Origin: Marchantia polymorpha subsp. ruderalis
Lineage: Eukaryota > Streptophyta > Marchantiopsida > Marchantiales > Marchantiaceae
Direction of reading: 5' to 3'
Assembly (NCBI GenBank): GCA_037833965.1
Contig: AP031352.1
Location: 11,698,501-11,762,500, forward strand
Length of the DNA stretch: 64,000 nucleotides
Below are positions 12,701-26,500 of the stretch, piece by piece. Numbering within the stretch: position 1 is the stretch's first letter; each line of letters opens with the position of its first letter. A model generated the notes under the pieces. It made no database searches, was not told where the DNA came from, and was given only the letters and a program-made list of their open reading frames with translations. Both the position numbers and the translations under genes were made by a program.

Positions 12701-15700
12701 GTGTTTTTAAGATCGACGATATAGCATATTTATTCAGGGATACTTTAGGTATTTGGAAATTTTTGGCTGGTTGGTATTGCGTGCAGATTATGAAGGAAAT
12801 GGTTTCCACGGTTACATCATATTCAAAAAAATTCACTCACTGTCAAAGGGTCATGACGTCCATTCGCATTAGTCTTCAAAGTAAATTATTATCCTTAGTC
12901 TGATTTCGACAGCAGGCGTGAAACTCTTATGCGATGTGCGGTCGACGAAACATCGAAAAGAGAATTTTTAAACCAGACGAGTGTAACCATTCTTACACGG
13001 AATCAAAGTTATCCACGGGATCATGCGCATATTACAAGGTCGCCGCCTTCCAGTCCAGAGAACATTGGATACTCGTAATACACCAGAAATGCCCTCGGGA
13101 CCCTGGGTCGGGTTTCTTCGATCCGTGATTACCCTAGCGGTAGGAACCTTTGCTCTACGCTGGAACCTCCGAACTTATTCGCGGCACTTATTCGTCGGAA
13201 GGTCTTCCTTCTCCGATCAAGGCCTCAACATGTGAACCTGCCCAGTGGGTTCCAGAGTCCCGGCACCCCACGGAAGTAAAGGGTTTTAACCGCGGAGGTG
13301 AAGATTCTGATACATGGTACAGCACTTTACACCCTTTTTAGTCGACGCAGTAGTAGTCTTCCACCTTCAAGTTGCACGCAGAACTATGTTCGTGGCGTCG
13401 CCTGGCACCCCGCACTGATCTCAGTTTATTATAGCTATAGATTTTTTAATTCTTATTTAAAGACTACTTAAATAAAAAAATTCAAAAAATTTAAAATTCT
13501 TTGTAAATATAAAGTTAAACCAGAATGAATTTACCATTATCAATAACTTTCATACCCCGCCCTTATTCCATCTGTGGCACTCATAGCAAAAGCTCTTACA
13601 TTGTTATTTCCTAACAATGGTTGAACTTCAAAAGTAAAGTGCCTATTATTTGGAAAGTACTTCTTCCAAGAATTTCTGCTTAGACTGGGGTCGCTGTCTC
13701 CGTGTCTGGATCGAGAGGGTACCGACGTGCAGCTGCAGTCACAATCCACGACTCGTTTCTGTAGACATGAAGACATGGGAACATCTCGTCGCACCACAAC
13801 CACGACGCTCTTCCTGGATCTGTCAAGTCTCGGTCTCCCGGCAGCTGAAACAGCTCCCTGAAACCACTGGAGCTTGGGAAAAAATTCCGCTCCGCACTAA
13901 GATCCACGTGGACCTGTCTCCAGATAAGCGGTCCATGTAAGCGGCTCCACTGGGAGGCAGCGAGAGGAATCCTTTGGGAAGGTGTTAACTGCAAGAACTC
14001 CAGCCGTGCCAGGTCTACCTCGGTGCCTCGCTGTACTCGCAGCTTCTCACCCACAGTTTGCGGCTGCCGGCCGGCAATGACGCTGGTTTCCCTTTACCTC
14101 GTGAGACTGGTGCCTCTGGTCTGAACTGGACTCGACCCACCATGTCCACCCAAACGCAGGTCGAGCTGGCTGTAGCCTGGACGCTACAGTCCAACAGCGA
14201 CGACTACGACAACGCCTCGGCAGTAGTGTACTGTATGATAAAGTTGAGCCCTTCTGTACATACTTTGTGAACATTGTATATAACAGTGGTCTCCATTGAC
14301 TCAAGTTCACAATCTGGCCTTCGGCTCGTGTCAAATGGACACTGCAGTGCAGTATATGGGTCAAATGTCCATCCGTCACCCTCTTTCTCTGGTCAACTGT
14401 CAATGAACGAAAAATATTGATGCCGCGAAATAGACCTCTGATAGCTTTGTCTCAGATCGACTGAGTTCGCGTTTCTGAGGTGATGCTCCTGTGGGAGGGA
14501 TCAACCAGAAGTGTAGGGGCTTATAATCTGGTTGTATGTATAGCCAGGGGCGGTAGGAGTTCACCCAGTGGATCGATGATCACAATCAAAACTCCTACTA
14601 GAGAACTTTTGATTCACTCCTTCAGGTTCTGTGGTAGTTTCGTTTGCAAATTAAGCTTACCATGTAACCAGAATCCCTTGAAGTCACATGTATTACTTTG
14701 TTACCTCCGATCTCATTTGCTGAAGTACAAGAGGAAATTCTCCTTTTACACACCTATTATCTTCTGTCTGAGCTAATAGAGTCTACCAAACCACTTGACA
14801 CACACACAAAGATATATATATACCAAAGTTGTAGTTTTATACTCATGTCTTGCCTTACGATATTCATTTTATTCCAATTGTGTTGACGAGTTATTTTTCG
14901 GGCTGCATCGCTTTATGGTTGCTGGTCAGCGATGAATTTTGACCATGTGATGAGAGTATGAGATAGACCTATTACAGTCGATTCCTACTCGCATATTGAC
15001 TGTGCATTGCCTCGTACTGCTACTGTACATGTGCTTTACTGTAGTGATTCAGTGGTTAAATTCGGAGTTGATGACGTACTTATTTCTTGTCCCTGAAACT
15101 TGGTGGGAATATCTTCAGCTGACAGTAAGGAAGGACACCCATTGTTCGTACCTCTTCAGACTTGAAGTTGATGGATGATGATCTTTGATATGCACTCGTA
15201 CCGTACCTGTCGAAGGCGTCGAAGGACTGGCAGAGGTCAAAGACGATATGGGGTTAGGACTTGCGTTGACTGTCGTCATTGCGAACACACGCCTCAGAAC
15301 ACGAATGCAAATTTCTTGCTGTGGAAAGGGCATGAATGCCTTAATCTGGTTTGCAAGAGGTGTAGGTGAAGTAGCACATACAGTTTGACATGAGGAGAGA
15401 ACCACTTCTCATAAGATAATCCATTTTATGTTAACTGTGGACAGTTGCACGGTTCTTGAGACAGTGCCACAGGCATTGAACTGATGCCTGATGTGGAAAA
15501 ACAATCTGTGAATGTTTTATTACAGCATTGTCGTGGGATCTCACTTATCGGGTCACAGAAATCTCTACCGGGAGTCTTTAGATTGCTGCCACATACAATG
15601 TACTTTTGACGAATATGAGACTGTCAGATTTGATAGGTTGATGGGAGCCTTTGGAACTTCAAAATTCCACACATTCTTTCAACATTATTATTTTTTATCG

Positions 15701-16937
15701 TATGACAATCCGTTAGATCTGCTGCAAAATCGTACCGACCACTCTGTGCTAAAGACCAAAAAGTTGCTAAAGCAAGAATGTCCTACTTTCTGTGTAGTTT
15801 CGTTGCCTTTAATTCCTTCTCAAATTTTCTACAGACTTCAGAAACAGAACTTTGAAGGTAGCTTCGTTTGACATGACACTGATTTAGTAACACCAAGTAT
15901 CTCCCCTCGTGATGCGCTTTAGAAGAGTGCTCCTCTCCTTTAAAAAGTGCTTCGGTTCCAGTTGTCTACAATTCTAAGTGAAGGCTTTTCACCGACAACT
16001 GAACAACTCTGTCTTATTGCTTCATTAGAGTTTTACGCACGATATTGTTCCTTCGTTCATTTCTTTATACAGTTCGTTGCTCCCTTTTCTAATTCTTATC
16101 CCAAAGATAAAATAATCGCCTCAGCTTTGCAATCAACCTGTGACTCGCCGATGTCCAATCGGTGTCTCTCTCCTTCAGAGATCCGTCGTTCAGAGGAATC
16201 GTTTATAGGACTGACGGTAGTTTGTCATAGGAAGCAAATTCGATTATGGTTACTTGATCTTTGGTGATAACTGGTAGACTTGGTAGACTAATACTAATGG
16301 ATCAACCCGTGAAGTTTACACTTTCTTGTCAGTAGTCACCATATACCATACGTGAAGTGCTCTTCAAGATATTTCGTCCCTAGATATACAGAACCAGCCA
16401 CAATAAAAGATTATAAAAACCGTCTTCCTGTTTGTCATCACAATAGCTGCAACAGCTTTCAGCCGCATTGGGAGAGAGGATGTTCAGACACTGTGTTTGT
16501 TAGCACACAAGCTGAAAGTACAGCATGGGAATATTTCTGGATGGGCGAAGGGTCCTCATTTAAGGGGATTCTTACATGAACACATCACATTCTTCTCATG
16601 CGACGTGATCCCACCGACTGAAGTAAACCAAAATTGGCGAATCAGTATGCAAAACCTACCGAGTTTCTCATTTCGTTGGTTCAAGATTTGTCAATACCTC
16701 CCTTCCTTACCCTCAGCTGAACGCCATGGGAAGGATCGATTGTTTCTTAGTGAGAAGCAGGCGACATAGTTAGGATTTGAATTCTAGATCCGCGAGTATG
16801 TTCTACATACAAGGGTGAATTTGGCAATGTCTTTAGCGGGGTAAAAAAGATAGATGCTCAAGAGTCAAGATGTGGACTTAAGATGGATTTAGAGGACATT
16901 ACTGCAATCTCAACTCCGTATCATATTCACAAACTAT
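9761..16937. other. gene-poor spacer
   Basis: Seven kilobases without a gene I can support. 9.8-13.0 kb is AT-rich with poly-T runs; 13.0-14.4 kb is more balanced and contains overlapping frames of about 120 codons on the minus strand (13680-14054, 14047-14403) with no recognisable motif, biased composition or splice structure. 14.4-16.9 kb shows only short unsupported frames. The 3' UTR of the SPF45 gene must lie at the right end. Confidence 0.5.
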
Positions 16938-18973
16938 TTATTGTATTGAATTAGCAACAGGAACCTCCCCGGGCAAAGGAGCTAGTTCATTTCTTGCAAA
17001 TCTTTCTACGTCATAAAAACTGGCTCGCACAACTCTTCCTCCAAAAAACCGTCCATCCAGATCTACCAAAGCTTTTGTGGCCTGCTCTGCACGCTCAAAT
17101 TGCACAAAAATTCTTACAGCCTCCGTGACTGGAAAATCAGGTTCTGTAATTTCGAAAATAAGAACTCGTGTAACTGTTCCATATTTTGTGCACTCTGATG
17201 CAACCTCGTCTTCTAGCTCGCCGTCGACTTCTCCAGGACCAACCTGCACATTTTGTAAGTAATTAGAAATTAAGTGATAAATGCCAGTCTATTAACCGTC
17301 ATCACATCACATCTTACTCCTTCGAAATGTAGGTGAACCTTGGTTTCAGGAATTTCACAATAAAATATTGCTAGCAAAAACATATTACAGTATGCTCTTA
17401 CAGCCGGAGAACACTCGTCATCTTCATACCATTAATTGTTGTGTAGAATGTGTGTTAATTTGAGCATCTACTTCAACTGTTCCAACCACTTTGAAAAACG
17501 AAAACAAAGATAAAAACTGCTAAATTTTCTTACATTCATTCTTTTCTGGGACTTCAATAAAGAATGTACGTTGAGCAAAGACGAAAGAAACAGTTTCAAC
17601 GAGAGAGTACAGTAGAAGAAGCAAGATAGACACGGAAAGGCCTCCCTCTTGGAAGTGATCAGTTGTGGGAACAACTAATAAGAAGCACTGAAACGTAGAA
17701 TGAGTGCCTGTAATCAAATTCGATTGATCCACACGGGCAAGCAAATGAGAATTCAGATTCATGCTTAGCTTTCAAGCATAACATAGAGAATCTGAGTAGG
17801 ATCTCATGCTGATGGCCAGTATGATTCAGATAAGCCATTGACGATAAGTTCACGCCTACTATCTCCACTCACGAGTCTGGTAGAAGAAAAACAAATGAGA
17901 AGCTCGTAACATACCATGTTCCTTAGTAAGACCACTCGTGTTGGGGGTCCAGAGATGGAAACCCCAACTTTGAGCTTCTTTTCTTGTTGTTGTTGTTGTT
18001 GTTGTTGTTGTTGCAATTGCTGCTGTTGTTGCTGTTGAGCTTTAACCTCACCGGCATTGACAATAACTCCTGCACGCTTATCTGTTTTACGGGCCATAAG
18101 TGGGGTTGTAATTCCCTGCTCTTGCTTGCCCAGTCCTTGGCCTTCTTTCCATCCCATTCTTGCCATCATTCTCTGAGCAGCTGTCATTTGCCCCCCTGCG
18201 CCTACACCTAATCCTCCTGTAGTGGCTTTTCCCATGCTAAAACCCTCCGCATTTCTTGGAGGAGATGGAGATCTGGGCCTCGCGGGGCTAGCATCCGCTG
18301 AGCTAGCACCTCCACCACCACCACCACCTCGACCTGCAGCAGCACTTGCACTCAACATCGCTCTCCTCTTCCATGCTTCCTCCCCACTGATGTGCAAAGC
18401 TGCCGCTCTCTCAGGCCCAGACTCTTTTTCCCTCTCAATTTCTCTCTCCCTCTCGAGTTCCCGCTGCCGCTGCACTTCTTTTTCTCGCTCCCTCTCCCTA
18501 TCTTCCTCCTCTATCCTTCTCCTTTCTACCTCCCTCCTCATCTCCTCCTCCATCTTCCGCCTCCTTCGATCTCTACAATATTCGTCGTAATCATTTGGCC
18601 TTGCAGGATCATACTCTTCCAAAACTGCAGCACTAGCTCCAACAAGCGCCGGTTGCGTAGCTGGAGACAGAGGTCTGAAATCTCTCTCCACATCCACAGC
18701 GCTAACAACGAGAGGACTGGCATTTCCGTCCAGCACCCACCTGCCCACTTTACTCTGAGGCGTTCCGATGACAGCACTAGGCGCTGGAAGCGCTGCTTTC
18801 GGCTTCGATGCCGATTGATTTCTCAAAACAGACGGAGGTGGAGCAAAGAGAGAGGGTTTACGCACCGTGGGCGGAGCCATTTTGGCACTGCTCCCAGACC
18901 ACATTGAAGATCCTCCTCCCCCATCTTCGTCGGACGACGGGGGCGGTAAATCTCCATACAAACCTCCTAGCAT
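16938..18973 (-). CDS. DRT111: SPF45-type splicing factor (DRT111-like), G-patch plus UHM/RRM
   Basis: Two exons on the minus strand, 18973-17915 and 17243-16938, give 454 codons; the donor is CATG|GTATGT and the acceptor TGCAG|GTT. The product is the plant homologue of human SPF45/RBM17, a nuclear splicing factor acting in 3' splice-site choice; in Arabidopsis DRT111/SFPS influences splicing in light and ABA responses. Seen in order: acidic proline/glycine N-terminus starting MLGGLYGDLPPPSSDED; Arg/Glu-rich helix (residues 134-190); GGGGGGG and SPSPPR low-complexity (215-240); G-patch (about 264-305, RMGWKEGQGLGKQEQG); polyglutamine (313-330); and a C-terminal U2AF-homology RRM (about 345-445, ending in the family-typical FGGRVVRASFYD and NELAPLPGE). 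The intron falls inside the RRM after LLRNM. The stop codon TAA is embedded in an AATAAA hexamer. The polyQ is not usual for the family. Confidence 0.95.
17984..18037 (-). repeat. CAA/CAG microsatellite encoding polyglutamine
   Basis: Eighteen codons of the SPF45 gene, residues 313-330, are CAA/CAG glutamines except for one leucine. They lie in the linker between the G-patch and the RRM. Ten uninterrupted CAA-type triplets at the 3' end of the tract make it prone to length change. Confidence 0.9.
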
Positions 18974-21900
18974 TTCTAAGACTTAGAGTTGATGGAGCTT
19001 CCGATCTACCTCCACCAATGTTCGAGCTACACTCAAAAGTCACAAGCTCTTCGCCAGAATCCGACCATATTCTGTGCCACGCCTCTTCCTCCGTCTGCAG
19101 GATGTCATCGCGAACTCATGATGTTGAACCACTCATTCCTCACAATTTTCGCAAGACCTCTTCTGCCACTTCTCTACAACCTCGATCCCGCGCCAATCCA
19201 CAATCCTTTCGCTGACCAGGTTCACTTTTGACGACGAATTACTGACCCCGTCTGCTTCGACTTCGTGATTTGCAATTATAACCTTCTTTCGTAATACGAT
19301 GAAATGTGGGAAGAATCCCGTTTAGGGTAAGCTCGGCTCAGCTGGGCTCGTCAACCCACTACTGTACCGAACTGCCTTCTCTCATGGCTCCCGTTATGGA
19401 GCCGAAGCTGTGCATCAGTGTTCTCCAACATCACTTTCCTTCGCGTTACTAGAGCAAGCAGCAAGAAAATGTGTCCCTCCAATTCAAATTCGTGTCATCG
19501 CAAGCCTGAAGAGCTTCTTATCTGACGTTCTGAATTCCACTACTGTATTGTTACACTTCATCCTGGTGTGGGGGAGACATCTATCGTGACCATATCAATA
19601 TTATTCTTATACACGCACATTAAAGTTCTCGTTATGATATGTTGTCGGTTAAAATCCATGAAAGGCTGGAACAAATGAATCAATCAAGCTAATATCCTCG
19701 AATAATAGTATGAAATTGAATCCTTTTAATTGGTAATTTCTACTACTTGTTGCATGAAAAGGACGCTGAACAATATGTTTACAAAAATATGATCATTTGT
19801 AACATATATTTTCATAGACAACTTCAAAAACAAAAACATGTGTGGCCATGTTCTATGTTGCCACACCCCAAAGTTTCCGATTCCACTCCACAAACATTGC
19901 TGAACAACCTCTCAACACACCATGCAAAGATTGTGACAATAAGCTCCCTTTGGAGTATCGTGGTGCATCTGCAACAAGTAGTGCTGCCAGATTAGGTGAC
20001 AGAGTTTAAGGCGGATGACACACGTGCTCTAACTTGATTTGAGCACACTCCGTAAGAACATTGAGAGATGTGTTCGATCCTTCGTAAGGAAGTCAGTCAA
20101 CTAGAAAAACTGACTTAAAATCCATGTCCTCACGTGACGATTAGGATCAGACTCCTCGTGATACAAAGTCTTTGATCTCTACGGATGAACTGCAGCATGG
20201 CTTCAGTTTTCAGATCGAACAACCACCCCGTGCTGCACGACCTCAACTTCTGGGAAGCTTGACGAATGCTGGTATGATAAACAGCTTGTAGTAAAAGTCG
20301 GTATGAAGCTAAATATCATGGCCACCATGTACTCTTCTTATCTGTGAGTGTTTGACTTGGAATGTACATGGGTCAAACACACGACAGTAGATGTACTTCC
20401 TGGTAAGATTTCAGCTTCATGCTGAACTGTCATGTTATATGTGTCTTCTATATCTTAACCGTCCCGTACATCCACAACCGTCCTTTCAATTTGGTACAGA
20501 AGCCCAACGGAACTATCGAGAGAGCTTTTATTCGGATATTCAAGGTCTCGTGAGACGACATCATACAAGACTCACATCCTTGGCTCATCCTGGAATCTGG
20601 ACACCATCTTCTAGAACTGAATAGGAATGAGAACATTTGCACCATTCGCCGATACTGGCAGCTACATATTAACAAAGATAATCCAATCGTTACATAGAGC
20701 TCATTATACTGTTATTTTTTACGCACATGTTATGAGCATCTTCCAAGCTGCGAATATTCATGATCACTGAGTCATCGTGTTCTACTTGCAATATTTACCA
20801 TGACATCCAATCACATTTGAATCTTATTACTCTACCATGAACACACTCAATCAAACATCCATCCTTGTCTTTAAACAGAGACCGATGTCATGTCAGATGC
20901 TGAAACTGAAAATAAAGTACTGACTTTATGAATTGGAAGCACCTTCAGGTGTAGCTAACTAATCACTTCTAAGCTCAGTTCTTTCCTCGCGAAATCCGAG
21001 AAATGGTTTTTCTACACGGCAATCTCATGTGGCTTCAATTCAAGCGAGTTTTGCGACTGATGCTTAGATGTCATAGATTGTCATCCCCGGCTTGGCAAAT
21101 TGCTTGAACTCCTCGAAAAGCCAAATCTTCAACTACATAACCTTGACCTTGCCTTTTGATCTGACATGGTGAAGGTCACACTGAAGCCTGAGTTCCAGAA
21201 GCGTGGAGTCTAAACGGTTGTGCATATTGTGTTTACATCGCCCTCTCTTGCTCGCTCCGATTTGGGCACGGGAATTCCATAAACTGCGTACAATGGACGG
21301 TGCACTCTGTTTCCCTCTGGTTCAGGATTTAGAACATGAGCAACAGGCTCTCGAAATTGTACGCGTCGTCGAGAGCTGCGTCTAGGCCAGATCCAGCTGA
21401 ACAATGTCAGAAACCTCCGGAAAAGTACCGATGCACGCTGAAGAATCGAACGTACAATGCTTGGCAGAGGACAACTCGGGTTCGCAGAGACGTCTCCCAT
21501 GATGCGAATCTGGCTGTCACGACGGTTTGCCCCCATTTCAGACGGTGTTATTGTCTTCTTCGTGGACGTCTACAACTTGAACGGAGTCGGAGACAGTCTG
21601 AGACTCTGATTTCACTACTACTGTACACGTCCAATTCTCCAGAGGATTGCACACATTCGGCCTCGCACGTGATGATAACTTCGATTCAGCGCAGTGTGAG
21701 GCATGCGTATGCAATTGACCCTCTGAGAACGCGACGAGCGAATTCTTTGCAAGTGTAACGATGAGCTACGATCTCATCATCATCGGAGCTCACTGCACCC
21801 TCGGCAAGCTTGCTTGAACTCTGACCCATATACAGATTATCACTCTCGACAGCTTCGGTCGATGAGCATGTGTCCGTTAGAAACATTGCAACGGTAGAGG

Positions 21901-22124
21901 TTCCAAGAAAGCTCATTGTCTCAGATCTCCCAGTTCAAGATTCGAATTGAAGCGCTGAGAATTTCGATTTGCAAGACAACCGCTCAGCGGTCGCTGCATC
22001 GCCGTGTGCGCCGCGGCCGTCGTCGTCACAATTCATTGCAGGTTGCGAAGCTTCTGAATAATCGGTAGGAAGCTTGGACCAGGAAAGAGGCAATATTGTA
22101 ATCCATGCCGAACCTACACAACTT

Positions 22125-22201
22125 GCACAACTTCGATATCATTGAAGTTGTGCGCTGGGAAATCCACGGCGCTCGGTAAGCTGAATTGAGCTTACCGAGC
22201 G
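22125..22201. repeat. two adjacent short hairpins
   Basis: GCACAACTTC at 22125-22134 pairs perfectly with 22144-22153 (9-base loop), and sixteen bases further on CGCTCGGTAAGCT at 22170-22182 pairs perfectly with 22189-22201 (6-base loop GAATTG). They are followed 330 bases later by a third, longer foldback. No terminator, tRNA or known element explains the pair. Confidence 0.8.
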
Positions 22202-22534
22202 AAACTTGATGGTACCGAGCTGCTGTATTACGAATCAGAGCACCCTCAGGCTTTAGCCTCTGACACCCATTCTGCTCTCTTCGAACTCGGTGACTCTGAG
22301 ATTTGACACAATCTTGGAGCCCTGTCTTGAGAGCAGTCGACTCCAATGTGGTTGGCTGTACAGCACCAGCCTGGGCGATTTCAGTGTCATCGGAACGGAC
22401 GTTCATGGCGCATAGTGATAGCTCCTGCTGGTGGTTAACGCGGGCTGATTTTGTAGCGACGGGCTTATCGACGTCCTTCCAACTATTCGCATCGCTGACG
22501 GTTTTGAGCTCCTGAGTTGCACCTCCATATCGGG

Positions 22535-22634
22535 GTTGCGTGGTCAACCTAAGCAAGTGGTGGGCATTCCCAACCATGGGGATGGAACGCTGGGGTTGGG
22601 AATGCCCACTGCTTGCTAAGCTTGACCAGACAAC
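22535..22634. repeat. long imperfect foldback, pre-miRNA-like or MITE-like
   Basis: The right arm starting at 22594 (GGTTGGGAATGCCCAC...) is complementary to the left arm ending at 22575. The inner 16 bp are perfect, the next 19 bp contain four mismatches, and weaker pairing continues to about 22535/22634. The loop is 18 bases. Arm length, loop size and mismatch density fall in the range of plant miRNA precursors, but small foldback transposons look similar and no flanking target duplication was found. Confidence 0.6.
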
Positions 22635-23599
22635 GCAGAACCTGAATTTGTGTGGTTTTTACATCTCGATGCTTTCAGGCTCCCTACTTCGCAGGCTTCT
22701 GCATCGGGTCCATGCGAATAGATGATAGTGTTACAGACGATGCGAGGGCAAGCCGATAACTTCTGATTGATTCAGCAGCGCAGCTGACAAGTTGGAAATC
22801 TCAAGAGTTGACTCGGGACTTGGTTCTTGCCGGACCTGGGAAGACTTAAATGAGAACGACATTGCTTGCCAAATTTTTAGCTACAAACTTGCTGTGAAGG
22901 ATGCTCCCTTAGTGCAGAGGCGGTGATCTTGCGGATTCAGAATTCTCCTCCTTGTGCTTTTATGCACTCGGATAGAAGAAAAGAGTAAGCTGCCTTCTTT
23001 CCTTTCGACACTACAACGATTACTCGCCCCATCACGCAGAGTGGGCGAGTCAGTGACAGATTTGTTCATTAGTGTGAATGTCTACTTTCAATACTCATGT
23101 TCTGTACACAAGTCAGGAGCCTTGCCTGTACATTACATTTCTGGGAACATTGAAAGCACACGATTCGACTGTGACCCACATCGGTCAATCTTCGACATAA
23201 TGGAAAATATAATGTCCTTCTCCGACAATGCCAGAGCACTTGTGAATTATAGCAAGTATATATTTATTAAATCACTTGCAAGTATCAACAGATATCTGTT
23301 AACCATTTACCATCCGTGTACTACTTCTGAAAAATGCATGGTTTGAGCACTCAGGGGGGAAAGCGGCTGTGACCGGAGACAATTCAATTCGCACTTGATA
23401 ATTAGTTTCTGTCCCATTTCCGAGTGAAGGAATGGGCGGCCAACTTCTCATATGAGGATCATGTTTGGATTTTGGTCAAAAGATTTTGACAATTTGTGAC
23501 ATTTGACTCATTTAGTTAGTATGTTTGTTGAGACTGACACTTGAGCAATCCGTGAAGTTGTTGAACTCATAGTCAATGTCATCCATTTAGTATTAATGA

Positions 23600-26500
23600 C
23601 ATGGATGGTGATAATAAGGTCTTATTTTTTTATTGTTAGTATATATCTGCACCCAAAAAAAAAAAATATAATCATTTTATGTATTTAACATTTTCACAAT
23701 TCTTTATCATTTTGGAATCATCTTCTCTCTCAAGTACTCATCTTCACAGTTCTTTTCATTTATGAGTCATCTACTCATGTCATGGTGTTGCACTTGAGCT
23801 ACTTTTTAAAAAATTGGAGAGAGTTCTACTACTAGAAAAAATTATGGCGCATCTATGATGGCTAATTTACGTGGTTCATTCTTGAAGTTAACATATTTAT
23901 ACATCTCCTCCTTATGACAAAAAAAAAATTTTAAAGTTGGAAATTGAACTTAATCTTTTTTTATGTTCGATAACATTTTTGAAGTAATGTTCTAACAAGA
24001 AATTCTCAAACTCAAGTTAAATATGTCTACCATAGTATCAGAGTTTGACTTGAATTTGCTTGCAATTAATTGCTAGTAGTCAGTTAGAATTAGTCTAGAC
24101 CTCAATCTCAAATTTCAATCATTATGTATGTATAACGTAATAACAAAGATAATAAAAACTATCTTCTTGTCATTTTGTGTAACATTCAAATGTATCTATT
24201 CAAAATTTTAGAGGTATATTTAATAGAATTTACTTGTCATTAATAGCTATCAAACACTTTGTGTTAGATTTTTCACTCGATAACTAAAGTTCAAATATTG
24301 ATTTTTTTCCCTTAGTTTATAGCACCCAAAAAAAGTTCAGTTAAAGAAAAATGTTTTTACCATTGTTTTCAATTTTGTATAGGATTCAACTTTCATAAAT
24401 CTTTATCAATCATTGCAATGTTGGATTCGTAAATAAGACCTCAGTTTCAAATATTTTGTGTGTATAACAGAAGAATGGAAACAATAATGTTATTTTCTTC
24501 TAATTATTACATCATTTGAGTTTTAATAAAAATAAATTGATATTAATCAATTCAACCTTGGACATTTCTTTCAATTATATATATATTTTTAATTCCAGAA
24601 TAATAAAAATAATCAAACATATTATGTTTGAATAAACTATAGAAATGGAAGATAAATAGAAATCAGCTTTTTAGCAATCGCTATCTATCACCTTAGCATT
24701 GGAATTCTTAATAAGTACTTCATTCTTTATTTTAAATGTAGTATAAGTATAAATATTGAATAATTTTTTAATTTAATATATTATAGTACTAGAATTTGAA
24801 ACTCTACTATTGTAAATCGAAGTAGACTAGTAAGAAGCTATGTTATTCTAGGATAATATGTCAGAACACGGAAACTTGTTTATCTTCCCGTGGAGAAGAA
24901 AACAAGCCTATATTCGTCCTATTCGTGTGACTTCGAGTACCATTCCGAGGATTCATTAGTGTAAGGTCTGAAAACTGTTCATAATCATACTATCATATTC
25001 TATTTCGTTCTCTTTTTTTTAATGACAAACATAGATCGGTTAGAGATCACTTCACAACTAACCTAAAATATTCTGGCTAACAGGTTACACAAGTGAGCAC
25101 TTTTAGATGCGTGAGGCTACAATGACAAACCAATTTGGTCCGTGAGAGCTAGGTTTTGGCGATCCCTGGACTACAAGTTCCAATTCCGAATCTGCTCTAT
25201 TTCACTGTAGACAAAAAATTTTCACAAGTTCAAGTGAGCCAAACTTGAGTATACCTCAATCAGCTCTAACCTTACATACGGTGTTTCCCTGTGAGTATTA
25301 GAAAACCGGAACATGACGCTTCAACTTCCACGACACACTAGCAAATCCACTGCCCAATCTCGGAGTCTAGATTGATCCGAATTTTGACTTACAGCTTCCA
25401 TCACCTTCACATCTGGTCTACAATGGAGTTTCACTTCTCTCAGATCGACAACACTCAGATAGGAAGCCAGAGGTACATCAACGTAGAAAAGCACGACACT
25501 GTAAACTGATAGGGAATCTAGGAAGAAAACATGTAAGAACGAAGACCCGGTGATACCCGCAAGCTCCACTTAAATAAGCAGAAATCACACAAAACCAACG
25601 GCGCCGAAAGCCCACTAAAAAAAACCCTAATTATAAACCTTTTCCAATACTATCCCGGCGAGAAATCAGTATCTCAGATCATATTTTTACTCGAGTTAAT
25701 CCAAAAATCACGTCTGTATCACCTACTTGATCGTCGGCTGCGACTCCATTTTCTCTTATTCTTGTCCCTGAATTCGTGGCTGACTTTTCTCGGTTGACTT
25801 TTCGGGACCGAAGAGATGACAGATACTTAACACTTTTAACTAATACTACTGATATTGTTTTGTCTAACTAACTAAGCGGATCATTTCTAGCATACTTAAA
25901 ACTCCTTAACTAAACAAATGAAAACTACTAGAATTCTTAGTTTCGGTTTTAGGCTAATCTAGAAATTTTAGTCTTTGTAGATCTCACATAGTCATCAGTC
26001 AACAATGATATATCACAGTCAATTGCTTCAGCAAAGTTCTCAATATCATTAACATCTTGTAAGGATTTTTGCTTGAAATAAATTTGGTTTATACACATTG
26101 TATGAATTTTATTCTACAACTTAATGATTCAAACATGATTTATATTTTGTTGAATGCAGTATTTTTTTCTTTTGTCAGATTGGAATTTGATTGGAACAAT
26201 GATAAATTCAAGCAATTCGGCATTGTTGAATGTGAATCAAGAAAACAAAGCTTCATTAGCTCTTCTTCAAGTTTACATTTGCACTGGTTATAGCATGGTA
26301 TGGCATTGTTCACACATGTTTTATCAGAATTCAAAGACATTAATCATATAAATGAGCTATGGCATACAAAATGTCCTATACTATGCAGTTGCCACCACAA
26401 AACTTATCGCCAAAGGTTTAGAAATGTATGTTTTTTCTCTCAAATACTTTATTGGCTTAGACGAAGGAGTTAACAATTGGATATAGAATAAAGACTAAGT

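Larger units (their letters stand above)
18974..23599. other. gene-poor spacer upstream of SPF45
   Basis: No supported gene. The first few hundred bases should include the SPF45 5' UTR and promoter, but no clear TATA box or initiator is evident. Open frames of 100-183 codons around 21.2-22.6 kb on both strands overlap each other and have no family resemblance. The notable content is three foldbacks between 22125 and 22634, annotated separately. Confidence 0.5.

Noticed and set aside
13540-14403. Possible gene from overlapping minus-strand frames near 14 kb
   Set aside because: Frames change without plausible splice sites, and nothing is recognisable in the translations.
17984-18211. Leucine-rich 75-codon plus-strand frame starting in the GTT/TTG repeat
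   Set aside because: Antisense reading of the SPF45 polyglutamine tract.
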